A DNA stretch of 11,117 nt. It comes from an uncultured Paracoccaceae bacterium (GTDB lineage: Bacteria > Pseudomonadota > Alphaproteobacteria > Rhodobacterales > Rhodobacteraceae). Positions 1-6,368 of the stretch are shown here, piece by piece; the stretch's first letter is position 1, and each line of letters starts with the position of its first letter. Location: NCBI GenBank assembly GCA_937907485.1, contig CALESR010000368.1, positions 1 through 11,117 of the forward strand, read 5' to 3'. Made by a program: the position numbers and the translations under genes. The notes beneath the pieces were generated by a model, which was not told the origin of the DNA, searched no databases, and saw only the letters and a list, made by a program, of their open reading frames with translations.

Positions 1-1
1 G

Positions 2-592
2 CTTTACGGCGGGCTGTTCACCGCCACCGAATCCGCCGCCGTGGGCGCCGCGGGGTCCTTCCTGCTGGCACTGGGGCGCGGGCGGCTGAATCGGCAGTCC
101 ATCCTGCGGGTGTTCTCGGAAACCACGGCCTCGATTGCGATGATCTATGGCCTGATTATCGGCGGGCTGCATTTTGCCTTTTTCGTCAATCTGGGCGGCG
201 CGCCGGACCTGGTCGCTGCGTGGATAGGCACCATCGACGCGCGGCCCATCGTGATCCTGTCGGTGATTATCATCATCTATCTGCTGCTTGGGTCGGTCAT
301 GGACAGTTTCGCGGTGATGATCATCACGGTTCCGGTGATTACGCCGCTGGTTCTGGGGCTGGGCTATGACATCCTGTTCTGGGGTGTGCTGATGCTGGTG
401 GTGGTCGAAACCGGCATGATCACGCCGCCGTTCGGGATGAACCTGTTCGTGCTCAAGGCGATCCAGCCGAATGTGCGGCTGGGCACGGTGATGCGCGGGG
501 TGGTGCCCTTCATCCTCGCCGATCTGGTCAAGATCGTGCTGCTGATCGCCTTCCCGGCGCTGTCGCTGTGGCTGCCCTCGACCATGCAATGA
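2..592 (+). CDS. TRAP transporter large permease (DctM type), C-terminal part, truncated by window edge
   Basis: This is the membrane channel subunit of a tripartite ATP-independent periplasmic (TRAP) transporter, which uses an ion gradient to import a solute delivered by a periplasmic binding protein. The reading frame is open from base 2 to the TGA at 590-592, so the start lies left of the window; about 196 residues are visible. The first residues (GGLFTATESAA) match the conserved DctM segment that normally sits around two thirds of the way through the protein. Further on come the LGSVMDS...VPVITPL motif and, near the end, GMITPPFGMNLFVLK, both hallmarks of the family. The rest is a series of hydrophobic membrane segments. 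The small permease (DctQ) would be expected just upstream, outside the window. The gene ends two bases before a strong hairpin and converges on a binding-protein gene, its possible partner. Family assignment is very sure; the substrate is unknown. Confidence 0.95.
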   Translation, partial: LYGGLFTATESAAVGAAGSFLLALGRGRLNRQSILRVFSETTASIAMIYGLIIGGLHFAFFVNLGGAPDLVAAWIGTIDARPIVILSVIIIIYLLLGSVMDSFAVMIITVPVITPLVLGLGYDILFWGVLMLVVVETGMITPPFGMNLFVLKAIQPNVRLGTVMRGVVPFILADLVKIVLLIAFPALSLWLPSTMQ

Positions 593-593
593 A

Positions 594-624
594 AACCGCC
601 CCCGGAGGGTTTCCGGGGGCGGTT
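594..624. terminator. Bidirectional rho-independent terminator
   Basis: A perfect 12-bp inverted repeat (AACCGCCCCCGG at 594-605, CCGGGGGCGGTT at 613-624) encloses a 7-base loop. It lies between two convergent genes, the TRAP permease (stop at 592) and the binding protein (stop at 644). The minus-strand transcript has a run of four U directly after the stem. The plus-strand side has only short U runs, so termination is probably better for the binding-protein transcript. Confidence 0.88.
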
Positions 625-643
625 CCTTGCCGTGCAGTCCGGG

Positions 644-1654
644 TTATTGCCCCGAGGCCTGTTCCAGCGCGACGCGGTAGGCGGCTAGCAGGTCCGCTCC
701 ACCCGGCGTGCGCTGGGTAAACGCCGCCTCGATCGGGCCACCGACGCGGGCGACCAGTTCGGCGATCTGCTCATCCGACAACGTGTGGAACCGCCGCTCG
801 CCCTGGCTGCGCACAAAGCCTTGTGCGTCGGCTTCCCAAGCGTCGATCTGCGCCCCCAGCGCGCGCGACGTGTCGCAGCCGGAATGCCGCGCCAGAACCT
901 CGCGCGCGGCTTCGGGCAGCGCGTCGTAGCGGTCGCGCATCATGAACACCATTCCCAGCGCGCCGCCCAAGGGCGCGATCAGGTGGTCGGTGGTCACTTC
1001 ATGCAGGCGAAAGCCGGGGAAGGCGGTGAAGTTCATCACCAGACCATCCGCGTTGCCGCGCTGCAGGGCCTCATACATTTCCGGCACGTTGATCGACAGC
1101 GGTGTGCCGCCATAGGCCTGCACCAGACCCGAGACCACCGGGCTGCCGGTCATCACGCGCCGCCCGGCCATATCCTCCATCGAGGTGGCGGGCGAACCGT
1201 TGAAATGCAGCCCAGCCTGCGGGAACTGCACGAAGGCCAGTGGAACGATGCTGTCCATGTCGGGCGAGAACAGGCCCTGACCATGGATCATGCAGGCCGC
1301 GACCGAACCCTGTTCGGCGCTGTCCAGCATGAAGGGCAGCGTGGTGACCAGCGAGCGCGAGAAACGGCCGGGGTCAAAGGCGGTGATGCCCCAGACGATC
1401 TGCACCACATCATCCTGCAGCCGGTCAAAGAAGTTTGCGTGGTTGACCAGCATGGGTCCGTTGCGCATCTCGATGCGCAGGACATCCGGCGCTTCGGCGT
1501 TGATCGCCTCGGCCCACGGCGTCAGGATACGGGTGACCAGCGGGTGCTGTTCAGGGTTCGAGGTGCCAAAGGCGAGAACGTCCTGCGCGCCAGCCGGGAT
1601 GGCGGACACTAGGGCGGCGCTGGAGAGCAGCGCGGCAAGGGTGCGTTGGAACAT
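644..1654 (-). CDS. TRAP transporter periplasmic solute-binding protein (DctP family)
   Basis: This protein of 336 residues should bind a small substrate in the periplasm and hand it to a TRAP permease. The chosen ATG at 1652-1654 is preceded by a strong ribosome site (GGGAGGAG, 4 bases away) and begins a clear Sec signal peptide: MFQR, a hydrophobic core, then an Ala-x-Ala-type end near AGAQ around residue 24. An in-frame ATG at 1768 would bury this signal and overlaps the operator. The body has the family pattern, including DMAGRR (about 161-166), YGGTPL and EMYEALQRGNADG. At the place where most DctP proteins have the carboxylate-binding arginine (G-x-K-x-R), this one appears to have Met168 (GRRVM). 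It is transcribed behind lysR but probably from its own promoter, which carries a copy of the lysR-site dyad. It converges on a permease gene rather than sharing an operon with one. The ligand is unknown; it is plausibly the substrate of the operon at 2795-8795. Confidence 0.93.
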   Translation of the reverse strand: MFQRTLAALLSSAALVSAIPAGAQDVLAFGTSNPEQHPLVTRILTPWAEAINAEAPDVLRIEMRNGPMLVNHANFFDRLQDDVVQIVWGITAFDPGRFSRSLVTTLPFMLDSAEQGSVAACMIHGQGLFSPDMDSIVPLAFVQFPQAGLHFNGSPATSMEDMAGRRVMTGSPVVSGLVQAYGGTPLSINVPEMYEALQRGNADGLVMNFTAFPGFRLHEVTTDHLIAPLGGALGMVFMMRDRYDALPEAAREVLARHSGCDTSRALGAQIDAWEADAQGFVRSQGERRFHTLSDEQIAELVARVGGPIEAAFTQRTPGGADLLAAYRVALEQASGQ

Positions 1655-1658
1655 GGGT

Positions 1659-1666
1659 CTCCTCCC
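1659..1666 (-). promoter_or_regulatory. Ribosome binding site that decides the binding-protein start
   Basis: GGGAGGAG on the minus strand lies 4 bases before the ATG at 1654. It is a near-perfect Shine-Dalgarno sequence and fixes the start directly before the signal peptide. Confidence 0.85.
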
Positions 1667-1767
1667 GGGGACGTGAAAAAGGCCGGTCGCAAGCAGGTTG
1701 CCAGGCCCCGTCAAAACGCTAACCGAGAGTGTCGCTTTTGAAAATTTGATTGGTTCAATGGCAGACA

Positions 1768-1780
1768 TTCACAGTGTGAA
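1768..1780. promoter_or_regulatory. Putative LysR-type operator A upstream of the TRAP binding-protein gene
   Basis: TTCACA-G-TGTGAA is a perfect 6-bp-arm dyad of the T-N11-A form recognised by LysR regulators. It is followed by TACC. A close copy, also followed by TACC, lies at 2700-2712. The site sits 8 bases beyond the lysR stop codon and 113 bases before the binding-protein start. The two differences between the arms of the copies are compensatory and preserve the symmetry, which argues for a protein-binding dyad. Confidence 0.7.
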
Positions 1781-1788
1781 TACCCTAA

Positions 1789-2685
1789 TCACTCCAGCGC
1801 CGCCTCATGCAACTGCGTGCGCAGCCAGATCAGCGCCGGGTCGGTGTCGCGCATTGTGTGCCATTGCACCACTTGTTCCAAGGGCGGCAACGATAGCGGC
1901 GGTGCGACGATGGCCAGACCACCAACTGCGGCCATCCGCTTTGCCAGACGGCCCTGCACCAGCGCGATGCGATCGGTGCCGCGCACCAGATCGGCCATCG
2001 AGACAAAGGAAAAGGTGGTAACCGCGACCGTGACACAGACTCCAGCCTCGCGCAGGAGTCGGGTGGCAATACTTTCCCCCGCCACCGGCGGCTCCATCGC
2101 CACGTGGCCCAGCGTGCAAAACCTATCGAGCGTCAGGTCCTGCGCTGCCGGGTTGGCGGCATCCATCACGCAGACCAGCGGATCGCGCAACAGCGTTTCG
2201 GCGGGGTGATCGGTCGACGCATAGGGGCGCGGCGAGATCAGCAAATCGGTGTCGCCCTGTTCAAGCTGATGACCCGGATAACTGCGCTGCGGCTTGATCG
2301 TCAGCCGGATGCCGGGCGCGCGGGTGGCAATGGTCCGCACAAAGGGCGGCACGATGGTCGCCAGACTGTAATCAGACACCATCAGCGCAATCGAGCGATT
2401 GCTCGAGGCCGGATCGAAGTCGGGCGGGGTGGCGACAGCGGCCTCGATGCGCACAAGGATTTCTCGCACCGGACGCGCCAACCCCTCGGCGCGTTGGGTC
2501 AACACCATCTTGCGGCCAACCTGCACCAGCAGAGGGTCGTCGAAATACTGCCGCAACCGGCTCAGCGCGTTCGACATCGCCGATTGTGTGATCGACATTT
2601 CGTCGGCAGCACGGCTGACACTTTGCAGGCGCAACAACTTGTCCAGCGCCGACAACAGGTTGAGGTCAAGATTCTGAAACCGCAT
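1789..2685 (-). CDS. LysR-family transcriptional regulator, NodD-like subgroup
   Basis: This protein of 298 residues should bind DNA and respond to a pathway metabolite. Residues 1-62 form the winged helix-turn-helix: MRFQNLDLNLLSALDKLL, then SRAADEMSITQSAMSNALSRLR (recognition helix around 33-46) and FDDPLLVQVGRKMVLT. The FDDPLLV and DLNLL wording is typical of the NodD/SyrM-like subgroup. The remainder is the two-lobed effector-binding domain, beginning around residue 95 (SIALMVSDYSLATIVPPF). The length is normal and it looks intact. The gene diverges from the catabolic operon, with 109 bases between the two starts, the usual place for a LysR activator of that operon. A dyad of LysR type lies 15-27 bases from its own start codon, which suggests autorepression. 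Ribosome binding is weak (GGGGCGGG). Family assignment is very sure; control of the operon and the TRAP gene is inferred from position and operators. Confidence 0.94.
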   Translation of the reverse strand: MRFQNLDLNLLSALDKLLRLQSVSRAADEMSITQSAMSNALSRLRQYFDDPLLVQVGRKMVLTQRAEGLARPVREILVRIEAAVATPPDFDPASSNRSIALMVSDYSLATIVPPFVRTIATRAPGIRLTIKPQRSYPGHQLEQGDTDLLISPRPYASTDHPAETLLRDPLVCVMDAANPAAQDLTLDRFCTLGHVAMEPPVAGESIATRLLREAGVCVTVAVTTFSFVSMADLVRGTDRIALVQGRLAKRMAAVGGLAIVAPPLSLPPLEQVVQWHTMRDTDPALIWLRTQLHEAALE

Positions 2686-2699
2686 GCCCGCCCCGATCG

Positions 2700-2712
2700 T
2701 TTACACTGTAAA
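2700..2712. promoter_or_regulatory. Putative LysR-type operator B in the divergent promoter region
   Basis: TTTACA-C-TGTAAA is a perfect dyad with one central base, matching T-N11-A, and is followed by TACC as in the copy at 1768-1780. It lies 14 bases from the lysR start and 82 bases from the GTG of the first operon gene. This position suits repression of lysR and activation of the operon. Confidence 0.75.
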
Positions 2713-2719
2713 TACCTTA

Positions 2720-2745
2720 CATTGATACTCGCAATTTTATCAATG
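2720..2745. promoter_or_regulatory. 26-bp dyad CATTGATA-N10-TATCAATG, possible activation site
   Basis: Perfect 8-bp arms (2720-2727 and 2738-2745) flank an AT-rich 10-base spacer. The dyad begins 7 bases past operator B, between the two divergent starts. In LysR systems a second, weaker site usually sits here, next to the -35 box of the activated promoter. It could equally be the site of another regulator. The arm TTGATA resembles a -35 hexamer on either strand, but I see no convincing -10 box. Confidence 0.5.
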
Positions 2746-2781
2746 CCCTGATCCCCATTAAGGTCGCGTCAACACAAGCGA

Positions 2782-2789
2782 GGGAGGGG
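2782..2789 (+). promoter_or_regulatory. Ribosome binding site for the GTG-started first operon gene
   Basis: GGGAGGGG ends 5 bases before the GTG at 2795. It supports GTG as the start, since the protein begins there with the conserved family N-terminus and no ATG lies nearby in frame. Confidence 0.75.
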
Positions 2790-2794
2790 CCTAG

Positions 2795-3952
2795 GTGTTT
2801 CGCTATTTCCCTACGAATTATGTCTGGGACCTGTCGGTCAACCTGTCGATCGAGATGGGCGCGCGCATGGGCGAGATCGCCGAGATGTGCGCCCCGCTGG
2901 CCGAGGCCGCCAAAGCCCCCGACGCAGCGGGCACGCAGGCCTTCCGTGAGACCTGGGTCCGCATGGCGGACCAGTTGATCGAATTGGCCGATGAGGATCT
3001 GCAGCGGGGCCGCGCATTGTCGGCCAGCTCCAAGCAGACGCGCGCGGCGAATTACCTGATCACTGCCGAGCGGCTTCAGGCGCATGGGTCCGAGGGGCGC
3101 GTGGCGTTGTATCGGCGGCATCTGGCGACCTTTTACCAGGCTCTGGCCATGGGGGGCTCGGGGGCTTACCGGGTCAGCATTCCCTATGCCGGCACGCATC
3201 TGGCGGGCATCTTCCTTCCTGCGCGCGGCGTAACTGGCCCGCAGCCGGTTCTGGTGCAGGTTAACGGGTTCGACAGCACCAAGGAGATGCGCTTCATGGC
3301 GCAACTGCCGGGGATGCTGGCGGCGCGCGGTATTGCCTCGCTGGTGCTGGACCAGCCCGGCACGGGCGAGGCCTTGCGCCTGCAAGGGCTGACCGCACGA
3401 CATGACAGCGAACATTGGGCGACGCCGGTCTATGACTGGCTGGCCGCCCGCCCCGATGTGGACCCCGCGCGCATCGGGATCGAGGGGGTCAGCCTTGGCG
3501 GCTATTACGCCCCACGCGCCGTGGCCTTCGAGCCGCGCTTTGCTTGTGGCGTGAGTTGGGGCGCCAACCACGACTGGCGCGACGTGCAGAAACGCCGGTT
3601 GGAGCGCGAGGGCAATCTGCCGGTGCCGCATTACTGGGCGCATGCCTGCTGGGTGTTTGGCGCCACCGACATCGACGATTTCATGCAAAAGGCGTCGCAC
3701 ATGCATCTGGACGGCGTGCTGGATCGCATTCGCGTGCCGTATCTGGTCACACACGGCAAGCACGACAGCCAGATCCCGCTGAAATGGGCGCATCGCACCT
3801 ATGAGCAACTGGTGAACAGCCCCCGCCGCGAGCTGGTGATCTTTGATGAACGCACCGGCGGCGTCCAGCATTCCAGTGTCGACAACTCGGGCCCCGCCCT
3901 TGATTGCATTTCCGATTTCGTCGCCGAATGCCTCGGCGGTCGCATAGCCTGA
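2795..3952 (+). CDS. Alpha/beta hydrolase resembling 2,6-dihydroxypseudooxynicotine hydrolase
   Basis: This is a 385-residue cytoplasmic hydrolase and the first gene of the operon. Residues 1-120 form a helical N-terminal region (FRYFPTNYVWDL at the start). They precede an alpha/beta-hydrolase core with nucleophile Ser233 in GVSLGGYY, acid Asp324 in GKHDSQIP and base His359 in GGVQHSS, all in the expected order and spacing. The oxyanion-loop region is LVQVNGFDSTKE. This architecture and length (about 370-390) match the family of 2,6-dihydroxypseudooxynicotine hydrolase from nicotine breakdown, which cleaves a carbon-carbon bond in a diketone-like substrate, and distant FrsA-like esterases. 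The ordinary meta-cleavage hydrolases (BphD type) are shorter and lack this N-terminal region. In this operon a role in C-C cleavage of a ring-fission product is reasonable but inferred; an esterase role cannot be excluded. The start is GTG with a good ribosome site, and the stop lies 11 bases before the next start. Confidence 0.88.
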   Translation: MFRYFPTNYVWDLSVNLSIEMGARMGEIAEMCAPLAEAAKAPDAAGTQAFRETWVRMADQLIELADEDLQRGRALSASSKQTRAANYLITAERLQAHGSEGRVALYRRHLATFYQALAMGGSGAYRVSIPYAGTHLAGIFLPARGVTGPQPVLVQVNGFDSTKEMRFMAQLPGMLAARGIASLVLDQPGTGEALRLQGLTARHDSEHWATPVYDWLAARPDVDPARIGIEGVSLGGYYAPRAVAFEPRFACGVSWGANHDWRDVQKRRLEREGNLPVPHYWAHACWVFGATDIDDFMQKASHMHLDGVLDRIRVPYLVTHGKHDSQIPLKWAHRTYEQLVNSPRRELVIFDERTGGVQHSSVDNSGPALDCISDFVAECLGGRIA

Positions 3953-3963
3953 CAGGAGACGCC

Positions 3964-4899
3964 ATGAACATCATCGGCCCCGATCTGCTGGTTTTTGGCG
4001 TGGACGACGTGCCCGCCTGCCATGAGTTCCTGACCGCCTATGGCCTGACCGCGCGCGAGTATTCGCCCGAAACCGGCGGGTTCTATGACTCGCTCGATGG
4101 CACCGGGCTGGCGATCCGGCGGCGCAACGATCCCTCGCTGCCGCCCGCGTTGAAGACCGGTTCGATGCTGCGCCTCACCGTGCTGGGTGTGACCGATCAG
4201 GCCGCGCTGGATGCCGTCGCGGCGGAACTGCGCAAGGACCGGCAGGTCCTGCATCTGGCCGACGGGACGATGCGCTGTCAGGATGATCAGGGGTTCGAGC
4301 TGGCCTTTCAGATCACTATCCGCAAACCCCTGACGATCGAGGGCGAAAAGGTCAACGCGCCCTATCACCCCGCCCGCCCGGTCAATGCGCTGGGGGTGAC
4401 GCAGGACATGCCCGCAGCCCCCCGCACCCTGTCGCATCTCGTGCTGTTCGTGCCCGATATCGAGACGGCGGTGAATTTCTACTGCAACCGGCTGGGCTTT
4501 CGCCATACCGACACGCTGGGCGGCGCCGGCCCCTTCCTGCGCCCGCAGGCCAACCCAGACCATCACACGCATTTCTTCATCCGCACTCCCCCCTACATGC
4601 AGGGGATCGAGCACCTCGCCTTCCACCTTGGGGGGCCGACCGAATTGATGCTGGCGGGCAGCCGGATGATGGAACAGGGTTATGAGAGCTTCTGGGGACC
4701 GGGGCGGCACAAGTTCGGATCGAACTGGTTCTGGTATTTCAAGTCGCCGCTGGCCTGCAACGTCGAGTTCGACGCCGACATGGACACCCATGACGATAGC
4801 TGGGCGCCGCGCGAGGCGCCGATGGGACCGGAGGCCTCGCAGGCCTTTCTGATGCAATGGCGCGCGAAATGGGCGCCGGGTGGCGGGCCGAAGGGCTAA
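3964..4899 (+). CDS. Type I extradiol ring-cleavage dioxygenase (VOC fold)
   Basis: This 311-residue protein has two vicinal-oxygen-chelate domains, about 1-140 and 150-295. It should cleave a catechol-type diol next to the hydroxyl pair, using Fe(II) (or Mn). The metal triad is visible as His158 (TLSHLVLF), His217 (GIEHLAFH) and Glu268 (NVEFDAD). The second-shell residues of biphenyl-diol dioxygenase (BphC) are also at matching spacings: His203 fourteen before His217, His249 in GPGRHKFG, and Tyr258 ten before Glu268. The 51-residue gap from His217 to Glu268 equals that of BphC (209 to 260). This is good evidence for an active enzyme rather than a mere VOC relative. The ATG at 3964 has AGGAG 5 bases upstream; an in-frame ATG at 3904 lies inside the preceding gene and adds a basic, unrelated tail. 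The substrate diol is unknown and is presumably made by the FAD monooxygenase at 5247. Confidence 0.93.
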   Translation: MNIIGPDLLVFGVDDVPACHEFLTAYGLTAREYSPETGGFYDSLDGTGLAIRRRNDPSLPPALKTGSMLRLTVLGVTDQAALDAVAAELRKDRQVLHLADGTMRCQDDQGFELAFQITIRKPLTIEGEKVNAPYHPARPVNALGVTQDMPAAPRTLSHLVLFVPDIETAVNFYCNRLGFRHTDTLGGAGPFLRPQANPDHHTHFFIRTPPYMQGIEHLAFHLGGPTELMLAGSRMMEQGYESFWGPGRHKFGSNWFWYFKSPLACNVEFDADMDTHDDSWAPREAPMGPEASQAFLMQWRAKWAPGGGPKG

Positions 4900-4902
4900 G
4901 GC

Positions 4903-5250
4903 GTGCTCTGCCGGGTCGAGGATCTGGACGAAGGCGCGGCGCGCGGGTTCGAGGTGCCGGGCTGGCGGGCCAAGGTGATCGTGGTGCGCAAGGAGGGCGT
5001 GGTGCATGGCTGGCGCGACCTCTGCCCGCATTACGCGGGCGGCACGCCAATGGCTTGGAAGCGCGATGCTTACCTCAATGGCGGGCGCACCCATCTGGCC
5101 TGCCACGCGCATGGCGCGTGGTTCGACATCGAAACGGGAGTTTGCGTGCAGGGCGCCTGTCTGGGCAAGCGTCTGACCCGCGTGCCCCTGCGGATTGACG
5201 AGGCCGGGGGAGTCCATCTGGACCGGCCGCCAAGGGAGGAAAGACCATGA
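4903..5250 (+). CDS. Small Rieske-type [2Fe-2S] ferredoxin
   Basis: This 115-residue soluble protein consists of a single Rieske domain. The cluster ligands are Cys41 and His43 (CPH) and Cys67 and His70 (CHAH), followed by GAWFDIETG and then VPLRI near the end, as in bacterial Rieske ferredoxins. The gap between the two ligand pairs is 23 residues, longer than the usual 15-17. The GTG start lies 3 bases after the dioxygenase stop, with only a modest ribosome site (AAGGGCTAAGG), which suggests coupled translation. No ring-hydroxylating oxygenase or ferredoxin reductase is encoded in the window, so its electron source and target are not evident. By analogy with XylT-type ferredoxins, which reactivate catechol 2,3-dioxygenase, it could re-reduce the iron of the adjacent extradiol enzyme; this is inference. 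Its stop overlaps the next start by ATGA. Confidence 0.9.
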   Translation: MLCRVEDLDEGAARGFEVPGWRAKVIVVRKEGVVHGWRDLCPHYAGGTPMAWKRDAYLNGGRTHLACHAHGAWFDIETGVCVQGACLGKRLTRVPLRIDEAGGVHLDRPPREERP

Positions 5251-6368
5251 GCAACCACAAGCGTATCCTTGTCATCGGCGGCGGATTCTCAGGCATGAGC
5301 GCCGCGATTCTGCTGGCCGAAGCGGGCCATTCCGTCGATCTGGTGGAGATTGATCCGGGCTGGCGCAGCTATGGCGCCGGGATCAGCCTGAATGGCGCGA
5401 TCTTCCGGGTGTTCCACCGGCTGGGCATACTGGACGCCTTCAAGGCTGTCGGTTCAATGTCCGACGGTGTGGAAATCCGCGGGCCCGCCGATCAGGTCTT
5501 TGCCCGCCTGCCTACCCCGGCGATGCAGGAGGGTGCCACCGGCAATGGCGGCATCATGCGCCCGGTGCTGGCGCAACTGCTGGCCGACCGGGTGCGCGCA
5601 ACGAAAACCAACGTGCGGCTGGGCCTCAGCGTCACGGCCATGGACAACCGCGCTGACAGCGTGCGCGCGACCTTCACCGATGGCACGGCGGGCGACTATG
5701 ATCTGGTGATCGGGGCAGACGGCCTCTATTCCCAGACCCGCGCGATGCTGTTCCCCGATGCACCAAAGCCGCGTTATATCGGGCAGGCAGTCTGGCGCGC
5801 GGTTCTGCCCCGGCAGGCGCATCTGCCCACGGTGGCGATGTGGATGGGGCCAAAGCTGAAGGTCGGCATCAACCCGGTCTCCGACACCGGAGCCTATCTG
5901 TTCTTAACCGAGGACCGGCCGACCAACGACCATGTCCCTGCTGAAACACATGTCGCGGTGTTGAAGGACCTGCTGTCACGCTTCCCCTCGCCGACGATTC
6001 AGGCAGTGGCGGCGGGGCTGGGGCCGGACTCTCAGGTGGTTTATCGCCCGCTGGAACAGATGCTGATGCCGCGCCCTTGGTATTCGGGCCGCGTGGTGCT
6101 GATCGGCGACGCGGTGCACGCCACCACGCCGCACATGGCCGCCGGCGCGATGATCGGGATGGAGGATGCCGTGGTGCTGGCCGATGAACTGGCCACGCGC
6201 GACATCGACGCCGCCCTTCCTGCGTTTCAGGATCGCCGCTGGGAACGCTGCCGTCTGGTGGTGGAAAATTCGCTGCGGCTGGCGGAAATCGAACAGGGCC
6301 ACGGCACGCAGGAGGAACACCAGCGCCTCATGGGCCAGACCCTGGGCGCGCTGGCGGCCCCGGCATGA
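5247..6368 (+). CDS. FAD-dependent aromatic monooxygenase (salicylate / 6-hydroxynicotinate hydroxylase type)
   Basis: This 373-residue single-component class A flavoprotein would use NAD(P)H and O2 to add a hydroxyl to an activated ring, with or without decarboxylation. The N-terminal Rossmann fingerprint is GGGFSG at 11-16, ending in Glu34 for the FAD ribose. WRSYGAGISLNG follows. The DG motif is GADGLYSQTR with Asp158, and the second FAD motif is VVLIGDAVHATTPHMAAGA with Asp288. Length and wording fit the NicC / NahG / HpxO / PqsH branch of the p-hydroxybenzoate hydroxylase fold; they do not single out one substrate. A strong ribosome site (AGGGAGGA) precedes the ATG by 6 bases, and the start overlaps the Rieske stop by four bases. 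It most likely produces the diol opened by the extradiol dioxygenase upstream. Intact; function class sure, substrate not. Confidence 0.92.
   Translation: MSNHKRILVIGGGFSGMSAAILLAEAGHSVDLVEIDPGWRSYGAGISLNGAIFRVFHRLGILDAFKAVGSMSDGVEIRGPADQVFARLPTPAMQEGATGNGGIMRPVLAQLLADRVRATKTNVRLGLSVTAMDNRADSVRATFTDGTAGDYDLVIGADGLYSQTRAMLFPDAPKPRYIGQAVWRAVLPRQAHLPTVAMWMGPKLKVGINPVSDTGAYLFLTEDRPTNDHVPAETHVAVLKDLLSRFPSPTIQAVAAGLGPDSQVVYRPLEQMLMPRPWYSGRVVLIGDAVHATTPHMAAGAMIGMEDAVVLADELATRDIDAALPAFQDRRWERCRLVVENSLRLAEIEQGHGTQEEHQRLMGQTLGALAAPA

Noticed and set aside
785..1612. Long plus-strand open frame inside the binding-protein gene
   Set aside because: It mirrors the real minus-strand gene, has shadow-like His/Arg/Gln composition and no ribosome site or domain.
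1655..1768. N-terminal extension of the binding protein to an ATG at 1768
   Set aside because: The downstream ATG at 1654 has a near-perfect ribosome site and starts directly at the signal peptide; the extension would hide the signal and overlaps the operator dyad.
1768..1780. Dyad read as a terminator hairpin for lysR
   Set aside because: The arms are only 6 bp and AT-rich with a one-base centre, so no stable hairpin; the close match to the site at 2700-2712, including the TACC flank, fits an operator better.
3904..3963. Upstream ATG for the dioxygenase
   Set aside because: It lies inside the hydrolase gene, adds a basic tail not found in the fold, and the ATG at 3964 has AGGAG at proper distance.
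3799..5217. Long open frame on the minus strand opposite the dioxygenase and Rieske genes (and a similar one at 2717-3871)
   Set aside because: Both are opposite-strand shadows of GC-rich genes: rich in Arg, His, Gln and Pro, without recognisable motifs, while the plus-strand frames have conserved catalytic residues.
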